A DNA stretch of 64,000 nt, from assembly GCA_000154345.1 (NCBI GenBank), contig DS480349.1, positions 248,001-312,000 on the forward strand, given 5' to 3'. Shown one piece after another: positions 29,502 through 38,492 of the stretch. A program made the position numbers and the translations under genes. How positions within the stretch are numbered: position 1 is the first letter of the stretch; each line of letters starts with the position of its first letter. The notes below the pieces were generated by a model. It did no database searches. It worked only from the letters and a program-made list of their open reading frames with translations, and was not told the DNA's origin. Origin of the DNA: [Clostridium] leptum DSM 753. GTDB taxonomy: Bacteria > Bacillota > Clostridia > Oscillospirales > Acutalibacteraceae.

Positions 29502-32309
29502 ATGCATATGGGTGCAAGTGGGAGAAAAATAGAATTCTGTACTGGATTTCTGCTGGCGGTATGGCTGTTGGCTGCCTTCTGGGGCCCTTGTGTATCGGCT
29601 GAGGAAAAGAACGGAACTGTTTTGCGGGTAGCCTTTCCCCAAGTTGAAGGCTATACGTTGACCGATGAGGACGGTGAACGATATGGCTTGGTGGTGGATT
29701 ATCTGAATGAAATCGCTAAGTATACAGGATGGAAATATGAGTATATAGATACGGATAATAATTCTGTGGTTGACAATTTTTTAGAGGGAAAATTCGACCT
29801 AATGGGAGGTACTTACTATTCGGAAGAATTCGAGAATTATTTTGCCTATCCAGAATATAATAGCGGCTACAGCCATTTAGTGCTGTTAGCTAGAAAAGAG
29901 GACCGTTCGATCAGAAATTACGACTTAGGGACTTTGCAAGGAAAAACGATTGGAATTTATGAAAATTCGCAGGAAAGCATCCGTCGTCTAAAAGAATGGC
30001 TGGAATATCAAGAACTGGACTGTGAACTAAAATATTATGACTACGAGGATTTGCAGAAAACTGGAAGCCTATACCGGTTTTTAGAGGACGGGGAAGTTGA
30101 TCTGTTGGTGGGAAGTAATGCTGGCAAATCTTCTGATTTTTATGTCGCCGCTGAATTTGAATCGCAAGCCCATTATATTGTAGCTCAGCCGGGTAATCGG
30201 AAAATTTTAGAAGAACTGAATATGGCTTTAGGCAAAATTTATGAGTCGGATCCAAATTTTGCAGCAAAAGTATACGAGAAGAATTTTCAAGGGCTGGATA
30301 CAGGATATGCTGGATTAAATCATGAAGAATTGGATTATATTAAGAAAAAGGGAACGGTAACAGTCGCTGTTCCAAGCGATTGGCATCCGATGTACTGCTT
30401 GGACAATACCGATTATCACGATGGATTTGTACCAGATATGCTGAAAAAGGTGGCGGAATTTTCCGGATTGAAATTTACCTATTACACTTGCGATACTTAC
30501 ATTGACGCAATCAATATGTTGAATCAGGAGCAGGCTGACATGCTGGGCTTTTTCGCAGGAAATGATAAAGAAGCTGCTCGTTATGGCCTGGCCTGTACAG
30601 AGGCATATGCTTCTGTAGCCTCTATTTTAGTCCGTAATAAAAATATTACTTTTCCTAATGAGGAACTGATTGGCGGCGTTTTGGAAGGACGGGATTTGCC
30701 TGATAATATTTCTGCGAAAGAGGTAAAATACTATCGAAACGCTACTGACGCCCTGGCGGCTGTCAATCGGGGAGAAATTGATTTCTTTTATGGCCTTGCC
30801 GCTCATGTTGAGAATATTATACGCCAGCAAAATTTCACCAATGTGGTTCAAGTAAGCCTGGACAATGATAATATTGATGTAGGCTTTGCCACGTCCAGCC
30901 CAATCAATTCGGAGCTGTTTTCTATTTTAAATAAAGCGGTAAATAATTTAACAGAGGAAGAAAAGGAAGCTATTAGCAGTTTGAATCTAATATCGGTAGG
31001 AGAGACAGAACTCTCTCTTTCCAGCCTTCTTTATGCCAATCCAGTGATGGCTATTACCTTGGTGGCATTGTTTACGTTATTTTTTCTAGTAGCTTTGTTG
31101 TTGATTTTTCGCTCCCGCTTGCATTCCGCAAAAATGAAGCTGGAACTGGAAAAGGCAGAGGCCGGCAGTCGGGCCAAAAGTGATTTTTTATCTCGGATGA
31201 GCCATGAAATCCGAACGCCGATGAACGCCATTGTAGGATTGGCCGATTTAACAGAAATGATCCCCTCGTTGCCAGAAAAAGCGCAAATCAACCTAACAAA
31301 AATTAAAACTTCGTCGCGTTATTTGCTTAGCCTAATCAATGATATCTTGGATATGAGCCGCATCGAAAGCGGAAAAATGGAATTGGAACAAAATCCATTT
31401 TCCCTCAATGTTTTGCTATGCGATATAGAAAGTATGCTTACTGCTGAGGCGGAACGCAGAGAATTAACCTTCCGGGTAGAAAAAAATTTGCAACATGATG
31501 TTTTTATCGGAGATACCGTACGTTTACGGCAGGTAATTCTAAATCTTTTATCAAATGCTTTTAAATTTACACCAAGTGGAGGTACTGTATGGCTTCGGGT
31601 TACCGAGCCTTCATTTACTGAAACGACGGGCAATGTCTTAGTTCAAGTCATAGATACAGGGATAGGAATTTCGGAAGAAAATCAAAAGCGTATTTTCCGA
31701 AGCTTTGAACAAGTTGGACCTAACGCGACCAAATGCCAGGGAACTGGTTTGGGATTAGCAATCAGTAGGAATATTATAAAGTTGATGGGTGGGGAAATAC
31801 TGGTCAAAAGTGAATTGGGGAAAGGAAGCGAGTTTAGTTTTTCTATTTCTATGCTGAAGGGCGAACTGCATGAATTGCCTGAGACTAAAACAAACGCAAA
31901 AGAGATTAGCTTTACTGGAGTTACTATATTGCTGGCGGAGGATAATGATCTGAATGCAGAAATCGCTATAGAATTGTTACAGACGCAAGGGGCGGAGGTT
32001 TATCGAGCTGAAAACGGAAAGCAAGCATTGGAATTGTTTCGCGATAGTCCGGAAGGAACCTTTCAAGTGATCCTGATGGATATTATGATGCCGGAAATGA
32101 ATGGACTAGAGGCTGCGTCTTCCATACGGGCGTTGAAGCATCCAGATGCTGAAAGAATTCCTATTATAGCGATGACTGCCAATACCTTTAAAGAAGATGT
32201 AGAATCGGCATTGAACGCGGGAATGACAGGTTTTGTTTCCAAACCTATTGACGTGGCATATTTGTATCAAGAGCTTAACAGCGTTTTATCTAATTCTAAG
32301 AGAGATTAG
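29502..32309 (+). CDS. Hybrid sensor histidine kinase with two solute-binding-type sensor domains
   Basis: Start 29502 follows GAAAGG; an in-frame ATG at 29466 lacks a site. The ~935-residue product has a signal/anchor helix (about 10-32), two bacterial type-3 solute-binding domains (about 40-265 and 280-505), a membrane helix (about 515-538), a HisKA domain with phospho-His near 560 ('SRMSHEIRTPMNAIVG'), an HATPase domain ('NLLSNAFKFTP', 'DTGIGISEE', 'GTGLGLAIS') and a C-terminal receiver with Asp near 859 ('ILMDIMMPEMNG'). The design resembles BvgS-type kinases that sense small ligands outside the membrane. No output gene is adjacent, and there is no Hpt domain. Confidence 0.9.
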   Translation: MHMGASGRKIEFCTGFLLAVWLLAAFWGPCVSAEEKNGTVLRVAFPQVEGYTLTDEDGERYGLVVDYLNEIAKYTGWKYEYIDTDNNSVVDNFLEGKFDLMGGTYYSEEFENYFAYPEYNSGYSHLVLLARKEDRSIRNYDLGTLQGKTIGIYENSQESIRRLKEWLEYQELDCELKYYDYEDLQKTGSLYRFLEDGEVDLLVGSNAGKSSDFYVAAEFESQAHYIVAQPGNRKILEELNMALGKIYESDPNFAAKVYEKNFQGLDTGYAGLNHEELDYIKKKGTVTVAVPSDWHPMYCLDNTDYHDGFVPDMLKKVAEFSGLKFTYYTCDTYIDAINMLNQEQADMLGFFAGNDKEAARYGLACTEAYASVASILVRNKNITFPNEELIGGVLEGRDLPDNISAKEVKYYRNATDALAAVNRGEIDFFYGLAAHVENIIRQQNFTNVVQVSLDNDNIDVGFATSSPINSELFSILNKAVNNLTEEEKEAISSLNLISVGETELSLSSLLYANPVMAITLVALFTLFFLVALLLIFRSRLHSAKMKLELEKAEAGSRAKSDFLSRMSHEIRTPMNAIVGLADLTEMIPSLPEKAQINLTKIKTSSRYLLSLINDILDMSRIESGKMELEQNPFSLNVLLCDIESMLTAEAERRELTFRVEKNLQHDVFIGDTVRLRQVILNLLSNAFKFTPSGGTVWLRVTEPSFTETTGNVLVQVIDTGIGISEENQKRIFRSFEQVGPNATKCQGTGLGLAISRNIIKLMGGEILVKSELGKGSEFSFSISMLKGELHELPETKTNAKEISFTGVTILLAEDNDLNAEIAIELLQTQGAEVYRAENGKQALELFRDSPEGTFQVILMDIMMPEMNGLEAASSIRALKHPDAERIPIIAMTANTFKEDVESALNAGMTGFVSKPIDVAYLYQELNSVLSNSKRD

Positions 32310-32516
32310 TTAAGCTTACAGAGTGCAATAAGAGATTTTGATGATTCTTCCACAGGGTGCTGGAAGCAACGCTGTCAGGCATGAGATCGCGTATTCTACA
32401 GGGCTTTTCGCCAATTAGGGCTGAGTAAAATTGAGTGAAATAAATCAAAAAAAGCCGGTGTACTGCTTTATCCTTAAAGCAGTACACCGGCTTTTTTAAT
32501 TTTATAGCAACACGGA
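32310..32516. other. Intergenic stretch between convergent genes
   Basis: About 140 bases after the kinase show no supported gene; the rest is the terminator at 32448-32497. Confidence 0.5.
32448..32497. terminator. Bidirectional terminator
   Basis: A 23-base-pair perfect stem (AAAGCCGGTGTACTGCTTTA and flanking A residues, with complement) with loop TCCT and A/T runs on both sides. It serves the plus-strand kinase and the convergent aldo/keto reductase. Confidence 0.9.
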
Positions 32517-33497
32517 TTATTTCTGCTCAATGACAGCAGTATCAAAAAAGTGATTGTAATGAGGCATTTGTCTCCAAAAGTCTTTGCTTAAAGTATTTAT
32601 TTTTTCAAAATCAGATTGTTCCATTTTCCAGCCACAGGCGCCAACATTTTCTAAAACCTGTTTATCGGTACGTCCACCTACGATGGGTGCGGTGATTCCA
32701 GGAAATTGCATCACCCATTTAATGGCTAATTGAGCCAAGGTTTTTCTGTATTTTTCAGCAATAGGCCGGAGCTTTTCAATAAGCTCCAAGGCTTTGATTC
32801 TGTTTTCAGGCAAAAATAAGGGAGTGTTGCTGCGAATATCGTTGTCTGGAAAAACCGAATCGATACTGAATTTTCCGCTGAGTAAGCCCTGGGCAATAGG
32901 CGAATAGGGAATTACTGAGATGCCGTTTTCTATACAATAGGGTAGATTTTCATCCTCCATTCGTCTCCAGAGGATATTAAAAGGAGGTTGATATACATCA
33001 ACACGATCAACTTCCATTGCGATCTTAAATTCTTCAACAGAAAAATTTGAAAGGCCGATTGCTCTAATCTTACCCTCTTTTTTTAGCTCAGACATAGCTG
33101 CCATAGTTTCTTCCAAAGGCACCTTTTTACCGCCATAAAAATGAGACGGCCAGTGAAGAAAATAAACATCTAAATAATCCCGGCCCAAACGCTTTAGGCT
33201 GTTTTCACAGGCCGCTTTCAGCTGGTCGTATTTGGAATGGCAGTTTAATGCTTTTGAAGAAATTACATAATCGTTTGGATGTCCCTGAATCGCCTTTCCG
33301 ATAATGCTTTCTGAATATCCATCGTTATAGGCTTCGGCAGTATCCAGCGTGTTAATACCAGCATCGTAGGCGGCGTGGATCGCCCTGATGGATTCGTTAT
33401 CGTCAGCGCCGCCCCATTGAGCGCCGCCCATAACCCAACAGCCCAGTATCATTTCTGATACCTGGACGCCGCTGGTTCCAAGCTTTTTCATATTCAT
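32517..33497 (-). CDS. Aldo/keto reductase
   Basis: The 326-residue product is a standard NADPH-dependent aldo/keto reductase: 'MKKLGTSGVQVSEMILGCW' opening, catalytic Asp52 and Tyr57 in 'LDTAEAYNDG', Lys in 'ISSKAL' and His in 'YFLHWP', and the C-terminal nucleotide-binding 'VGGRTDKQVLENVGA'. It reduces sugar or other aldehydes and ketones in the cytoplasm. It is the last gene of the minus-strand ABC importer operon, so it may act on the imported glycoside. Confidence 0.9.
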   Translation of the reverse strand: MNMKKLGTSGVQVSEMILGCWVMGGAQWGGADDNESIRAIHAAYDAGINTLDTAEAYNDGYSESIIGKAIQGHPNDYVISSKALNCHSKYDQLKAACENSLKRLGRDYLDVYFLHWPSHFYGGKKVPLEETMAAMSELKKEGKIRAIGLSNFSVEEFKIAMEVDRVDVYQPPFNILWRRMEDENLPYCIENGISVIPYSPIAQGLLSGKFSIDSVFPDNDIRSNTPLFLPENRIKALELIEKLRPIAEKYRKTLAQLAIKWVMQFPGITAPIVGGRTDKQVLENVGACGWKMEQSDFEKINTLSKDFWRQMPHYNHFFDTAVIEQK

Positions 33498-33535
33498 AAG
33501 AAAACGCCTCCTGATTTTTAATGTTTTTCCAATGG

Positions 33536-34357
33536 TTAGCCTTTTACAGCCCCCATTGTGATTCCACTGATAAAGGATTTTGAGGTAATACCGAAAAGAA
33601 TAATGAGAGGTAGGGTGCCCAAAGAAAGGGCAGTGATTTTGGCTGCCAGATCATTGCGATAAGAGGAATTCAGACTGATAATGCCAATCGGTACGGTGTA
33701 CGTTTCGGGTTTATTCAGCACAATGAGAGGAATCAAATACGAGTTCCAGTTACTGACAAAATTGATTAATCCTAAAGAAAGAAGAGCGGGCTTGATACAG
33801 GGGACTGCGATATGAAAGAAAATTCTTAGTTCTCCAGCTCCATCGATTCTGGCGCTTTCTAGAATTTCAGAAGGGAGGGTGCCGCTCATATAATTTTTCA
33901 TCCAATAAACGCCAAAACCTGTTGCGGCGGGCGGAATGATTAGGGGAAGTAGGGTGTTGATCCAGCCGATCCCCTTCATTTCCACAACAAAAGCCACTAG
34001 TCCCAGCTGAGCGGGAATCATCATCGTAATCATTACGAAATTAAACAGTAGCTTCCGTCCTTTGTATTCAAACTTTGCAAAGGAATAACCGCATAAGCAG
34101 CTGACAGTTACCGAAAGAAAGGCCGCGCTGACCGCTGTGATCAGGCTGTTGATATAAAAGACCTCAAAATGAGCGCTGAAAACTGTTTTCAGATTTTCTA
34201 AGAGATATCCTCCCGGAAGAAGCGGGATTCCCTTATAAATATCCTCGCTGTAATAGGTGCTCATCATGATCATAGTGTAAAAAGGAAACACAAAAATTAA
34301 TGAGCAAAAGATTAAAAATACCATCAGGAGAAGCTTTTTCATGGATTTTGCTTTCAT
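33536..34357 (-). CDS. Carbohydrate ABC transporter permease (MalG/LacG type)
   Basis: The 273-residue product has six membrane helices. The EAA loop that docks the ATPase is recognisable as 'ESARIDGAGELRIFFHIAVPCIKPAL'. It opens with a short basic tail and 'LLLMVFLIFCSLIFVFPFYTMIMMS', typical of the second permease of CUT1 sugar importers. It lies three bases after the partner permease. No ATPase gene is in the locus; a shared MsmX-type ATPase elsewhere is usual in Firmicutes. Confidence 0.9.
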   Translation of the reverse strand: MKAKSMKKLLLMVFLIFCSLIFVFPFYTMIMMSTYYSEDIYKGIPLLPGGYLLENLKTVFSAHFEVFYINSLITAVSAAFLSVTVSCLCGYSFAKFEYKGRKLLFNFVMITMMIPAQLGLVAFVVEMKGIGWINTLLPLIIPPAATGFGVYWMKNYMSGTLPSEILESARIDGAGELRIFFHIAVPCIKPALLSLGLINFVSNWNSYLIPLIVLNKPETYTVPIGIISLNSSYRNDLAAKITALSLGTLPLIILFGITSKSFISGITMGAVKG

Positions 34358-34360
34358 GAG

Positions 34361-35314
34361 TCACACCTCCTCCCGATTAGTGCGCTTTAGAATGAACAGC
34401 GCTACCAGTGAAAACAGTAAAATGAAAAGGAATAAACCATAGGCGATCGAGGCGCCTTTTCCATACTGCATTTGGGTACCAAAGGAGGTGTCATACAGAT
34501 TCCATACAGCGGTTAAAGCCGCGCGGTCGGGCCCACCGATGGTTCCGGCGCCGCCGCTGGCAGAGAGCCAGGGAGAAAATAGCACCTTAACCTCGTCAAA
34601 TAGCTGAAACCCATTGATAATGTTCATAATCAGTAAAAATTCAATAATGGGCCTGAGCATAGGAATAGTAATCTTCCGAAATTTTACAAAAGCGGAAGCT
34701 CCGTCTACCTCGGCGGATTCATAAAGCTCGACCGGAATGCTTGTAATGCCTGCGGAGAAGAAAACAGCGTGATAGCCAATGTATTTCCAATTGATCATCA
34801 TAATTACCACAAAACGAGCGGGCCCTGGTAATCCTAAGAAATTGACTGGTTCCTGAAAAATACCAAGAGACACAAAAATTCGGTTGATTAGTCCGCTGTT
34901 CCAATCAAATAGCAGCATGAATAATACGCCGATGGCTACCGGTATGGTGAGATAGGGCAGAAATGTAGCCAGCTGAAAAACATTGCGGCCTCGAATCAGC
35001 TTGCTGTTGAGCATAGTAGCCAGGATTAAGCCTCCGATTAAAACAAAGGGAGCGTTAAAGAGCATAAACAGCAGCGTGTTTCCAATTGATTTTAAGAAAT
35101 AAGGATCATCGGTAAAGATATTGACAAAGTTGGAAAGCCCCACAAATACCGGTTCGGTGAAACCATCCCATTGTGTCAGACTGATCACAAAAGAATAGAT
35201 GAGCGGATAAAAATTAAAGGATAAGTAGATTACAAAAAAGGGAATTAGAAAGAGATAAGGCCAAACTTTTTTTCCCGTGAGTTTATGTTTACGCCGGAGA
35301 GAAACCGATGTCAT
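34361..35314 (-). CDS. Carbohydrate ABC transporter permease (MalF/LacF type)
   Basis: The 317-residue partner permease has six helices and the EAA motif 'ESAEVDGASAFVKFRKITIPMLRPI'. 'PYLFLIPFFVIYLSFNFYPLIYSFVISLTQWDG' is the typical first segment. Together with the 273-residue permease it forms the channel of a CUT1 importer for oligosaccharides or glycosides. Confidence 0.92.
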   Translation of the reverse strand: MTSVSLRRKHKLTGKKVWPYLFLIPFFVIYLSFNFYPLIYSFVISLTQWDGFTEPVFVGLSNFVNIFTDDPYFLKSIGNTLLFMLFNAPFVLIGGLILATMLNSKLIRGRNVFQLATFLPYLTIPVAIGVLFMLLFDWNSGLINRIFVSLGIFQEPVNFLGLPGPARFVVIMMINWKYIGYHAVFFSAGITSIPVELYESAEVDGASAFVKFRKITIPMLRPIIEFLLIMNIINGFQLFDEVKVLFSPWLSASGGAGTIGGPDRAALTAVWNLYDTSFGTQMQYGKGASIAYGLFLFILLFSLVALFILKRTNREEV

Positions 35315-35339
35315 AACTAGCGCGCTCCTTTCCTGAAAT

Positions 35340-35368
35340 AAAGGCGGAGGTGGTATTCCTCCGCCTTT
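35340..35368 (-). terminator. Intercistronic hairpin between binding-protein and permease genes
   Basis: AAAGGCGGAGG pairs with its exact complement around a seven-base loop. On the minus strand no long T run follows, so it probably acts as a partial terminator or 3' stabiliser that leaves the binding protein expressed above the permeases. Confidence 0.7.
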
Positions 35369-35403
35369 TCTTTCTTCTTATGTGGATAAAATGTAAAATA
35401 CTT

Positions 35404-36747
35404 TTACTTTAATTCAGGCAGTTTATTTCTGATTTCTGTTTCAAATAGCTCTATAGCGCTGTCGGTATCCATGGAATCATCACTGTTTACTGCCTCGATG
35501 ACATAATTCCAAACCTCTGTGATAGTGACATCATACTCTGAAACAGGACGCAGATTGATTGTAGGCATCGCTTCCACAAAGAGAATTTCTCCCAGATTTT
35601 GGTCGCCAAAACTGGGATCGCTCATCTGCGCGAAATCAGGATCATTGTAAGCTTCTTTGTTAGCGTAATTATTACCGGTAAGTTCACGGGCCCGGGTAGT
35701 ACCGTCTTTAGAAACCAGCCAGCTGATAAACTTATAGGCCCCCATTTTGTTGTTGGCGTCAGCGGGAATCATGTTTCCAGAGCCTCCCATGCTGAAGCAG
35801 CCTCCAGGAGGAATCATCAGCCCCCAAGTATCTGTTCCCTCCGGATCGTTGGGCCCAATAACATAAGCTGGTCCCCAAGAAGCGCAAGGATAGAAAATAT
35901 GGATGTCATCAGCGAAAGAAGCGCTGTAGGCAGGAGAGGATTCGCTGATGTTATCACAAACCTTATTATTTCGGAAATCAACCATAAAATCTAAGGTGTT
36001 GCGAACGGAATTTTCCAAATCCAGCTTATCTCCGGAAACAATTGGAGTGGAATTTTGTCCGTCGATAATATACTTTACGCTGGAAAGGCCTGTAAACATA
36101 AAGACCTCACCGTTGGTATCCTTTTGCAGATCAATACCAACCTGTTTGAAGGCCTCCCAGTCAGAGAGCATAGCCTCCAACTCTTTCCGGTCAGAAGTAC
36201 CTAAGTATTTTTCAGCCACATCTTTCTTGTAGGCCATGCCGGCAGTGCTAATATCCATAGGGATACATACAAAAGCGCCGTTTTCATCCTTGCAGAGAGG
36301 CCCGAAATAGTCAAAAATAGTGGACTCGTCAAAATTGTAGGGTTCGGCGCTCAGGTCTTCCCAGATTCCTAGAGACATCATAGTTCCACGTTGTCCGATT
36401 TCACTGGAAATGGCGTCGGGCAGATCAAGTCCGGCGCTAATGGTGGTTTGCAGCTTTTGGAAAGCTTCGGTTTGCTGGATTGTCACATACTCCATTTCTC
36501 CATTGTAACCAGTATCTTCCGCAAAGGCGTCAAATAAGGTTTGCACCTCGCCTACGCTCCAACCCCATACTACAATATCTCCATCCTCGTCTTTCGCCGG
36601 ATCTGTTTGGCCTTCACTTGATTCAGCCTGAGAATTGCCTGATGAGGTCGTGGGCGTTCCAGAACCCGAACAGCCGCTCATAGCGGAAATTACCATTGCA
36701 CCCGCTAAAAGTGCGGAAAGAATTTTTGCCGATTGTCTTTTTTTCAT
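35404..36747 (-). CDS. Extracellular solute-binding lipoprotein of a sugar ABC importer
   Basis: The 447-residue product has a lipoprotein signal with lipobox 'SAMSGC' (lipid-modified Cys26), a Ser/Thr/Gly-rich linker, then a type-1 (MalE-like) binding fold ('GDIVVWGWSVGEVQTLFDAFAEDTGY', 'FQKLQTTISAGLDLPDAI'). It captures the sugar outside and delivers it to the two permeases encoded downstream. It is the first gene of the minus-strand operon and is divergent from the AraC/YesM two-component system, its probable controller. Confidence 0.92.
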   Translation of the reverse strand: MKKRQSAKILSALLAGAMVISAMSGCSGSGTPTTSSGNSQAESSEGQTDPAKDEDGDIVVWGWSVGEVQTLFDAFAEDTGYNGEMEYVTIQQTEAFQKLQTTISAGLDLPDAISSEIGQRGTMMSLGIWEDLSAEPYNFDESTIFDYFGPLCKDENGAFVCIPMDISTAGMAYKKDVAEKYLGTSDRKELEAMLSDWEAFKQVGIDLQKDTNGEVFMFTGLSSVKYIIDGQNSTPIVSGDKLDLENSVRNTLDFMVDFRNNKVCDNISESSPAYSASFADDIHIFYPCASWGPAYVIGPNDPEGTDTWGLMIPPGGCFSMGGSGNMIPADANNKMGAYKFISWLVSKDGTTRARELTGNNYANKEAYNDPDFAQMSDPSFGDQNLGEILFVEAMPTINLRPVSEYDVTITEVWNYVIEAVNSDDSMDTDSAIELFETEIRNKLPELK

Positions 36748-36783
36748 AATTTTTTTACACCCCTTTTTTGAGTTTATATGCGT

Positions 36784-36812
36784 ATTATAGAAGCCATACT
36801 GGTAAACGGCAA
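36784..36812 (-). promoter_or_regulatory. Promoter of the sugar importer operon
   Basis: On the minus strand TTGCCG (36812-36807) and TATAAT (36789-36784) have a 17-base spacer, 37 bases before the binding-protein start. The weak -35 fits dependence on the divergently encoded activator. Confidence 0.65.
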
Positions 36813-36958
36813 TGATTCAAATTATAGATATTTGTTATAAATTATATATTTATTTAAAATATAATTATTTTTTTGTGATTATTTATGAAATACTAGTTGC
36901 GTACAGAAAAGTGTTTGTAGTATTGTTAAAGCTGTAATAAGGGGAGAGGGGTGCTTTG

Positions 36959-38470
36959 ATGGAGCCAATGAAGGTGTTTTTTGTGGATGATGAACCTATT
37001 GTTATTTCTGATTTGATGACGCGGATCGATTGGAATTTGGAAGGCTTTGAAATAAAAGGCTACGCTTATAGCGCTGAGTCGGCTCTAACCTTGATTAAGG
37101 AATATATGCCGGATTTGGTTTTTGTAGATGTGGCGCTTCCCGGAATGAGTGGTTTAGAACTGTCCGCTAAAATCAGAGAGATCAATCGGAATACGATAAT
37201 TGTGATCTTAAGCGGATATATGGAATTTGATTACGCGCAAAAGGCGATGAGCATCGGCGTTTTAACATATTTAGTGAAACACCAGCTTACAGCCGAAAAC
37301 CTGATAGAAACATTAAAAAAAGCACGGGCAACCTTTGAAAGCAGAAAATCGGCGGATACGATGATAAAAAAACAGCTCTTGGTTCAGCTTTTTAATGGAG
37401 AACGGTCTTATGACCAGATGCAGCCCCAGCAGCAAAGTTATTTAAGTGTTTATATGGAACCTTTCCAGATTATGGGCTTTCGGCCATGGGCACCATATTT
37501 TTATCGGCAAGATTCTAGGTGGTCGGTTCTTCCTCAGCATGAAGAGCTTTTAATGGAAGAAAATTTCGAGGGGTTTCAAATAGTTGATACAGTATTATAT
37601 CAAAATATGCTTGTGGCCTTTGTACGAATTTCTAATAATTTTATCGGCACAAAGGCGTTGATCAGCACGGCTCATCACTGCTGTGTAGCGATAAAGGAAT
37701 CACTCTCTCGAAAGGCAGAAATTCCTTTTGCCGCGGCTTATCACACTAAAATGTCTACCCTGAAAAGTTTAGAGAGCGATGTGTCTCAGTTGAATATAGA
37801 GCTGGATCGTTCGATTTTTCATCGAAATCAGGTCGGAGCAGCCCGTTTAATGTCTAAAAAAGCGTCTACGGATTATAGCTTTATTACCAAACAGGCGTTT
37901 ATCAACAATTATGAGCACAGCATGGAGAGAATAAAAAATGGTTTAGAGGAGGCTTGGAAAAATAAAAGACTGACAGATTTTATTCAATGTACAGATAAAA
38001 TAAAAGAACTACTGACAGCGTTAAACATGGACCTGTTTGAAAATGACAAAATTATCAATAGGCTGTATACGGCGCAGGAGGTTTCCGATTACCTAATCAG
38101 CGTTTTAAGTCATGCACGGCAGTTCAATATCATAAAAGAAGAATATTCTGCCGCCACTATTTATGTGCTGGAGTACATTAATTCTAACTATAATAAAAAT
38201 CCGAGTATCAACGAGGTCGCTGGGAAGCTGCATTCCAGCGGGATGTATATCGGTCAAAAGATTAAAAAGGAAACAGGAAAATCCTTTAACGAGTTTTTGA
38301 CTGAATGTAGAATGTACCACGCGGAGGCGCTGTTATGCGAAACAAATTTAAAGGTCAGCGAAATCAGCAGGCGGGTGGGAATTTCCAACAGTCAATATTT
38401 CAGGAGAATCTTTCAAGAGTTTACCGGGCAGTCGCCTAACGATTATCGAAAACAGCTTCTGTTGAAATAG
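36959..38470 (+). CDS. AraC-type response regulator (YesN-like)
   Basis: The start is ATG 36959, with GGGGAGAGGGG upstream. The ~503-residue protein has an N-terminal receiver with phospho-acceptor Asp57 ('LVFVDVALPGMSG'), a long middle region without recognised motifs, and a C-terminal AraC double helix-turn-helix (about 400-500: 'PSINEVAGKLHSSGMYIGQKIKKETGKSFNEFL', 'KVSEISRRVGISNSQYFRRIFQEFTGQSP'). It pairs with the sensor kinase 22 bases downstream and very likely activates the divergent importer and perhaps the catabolic genes. Confidence 0.9.
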   Translation: MEPMKVFFVDDEPIVISDLMTRIDWNLEGFEIKGYAYSAESALTLIKEYMPDLVFVDVALPGMSGLELSAKIREINRNTIIVILSGYMEFDYAQKAMSIGVLTYLVKHQLTAENLIETLKKARATFESRKSADTMIKKQLLVQLFNGERSYDQMQPQQQSYLSVYMEPFQIMGFRPWAPYFYRQDSRWSVLPQHEELLMEENFEGFQIVDTVLYQNMLVAFVRISNNFIGTKALISTAHHCCVAIKESLSRKAEIPFAAAYHTKMSTLKSLESDVSQLNIELDRSIFHRNQVGAARLMSKKASTDYSFITKQAFINNYEHSMERIKNGLEEAWKNKRLTDFIQCTDKIKELLTALNMDLFENDKIINRLYTAQEVSDYLISVLSHARQFNIIKEEYSAATIYVLEYINSNYNKNPSINEVAGKLHSSGMYIGQKIKKETGKSFNEFLTECRMYHAEALLCETNLKVSEISRRVGISNSQYFRRIFQEFTGQSPNDYRKQLLLK

Positions 38471-38492
38471 GAAAGGGAGAGAAGAAAACGCG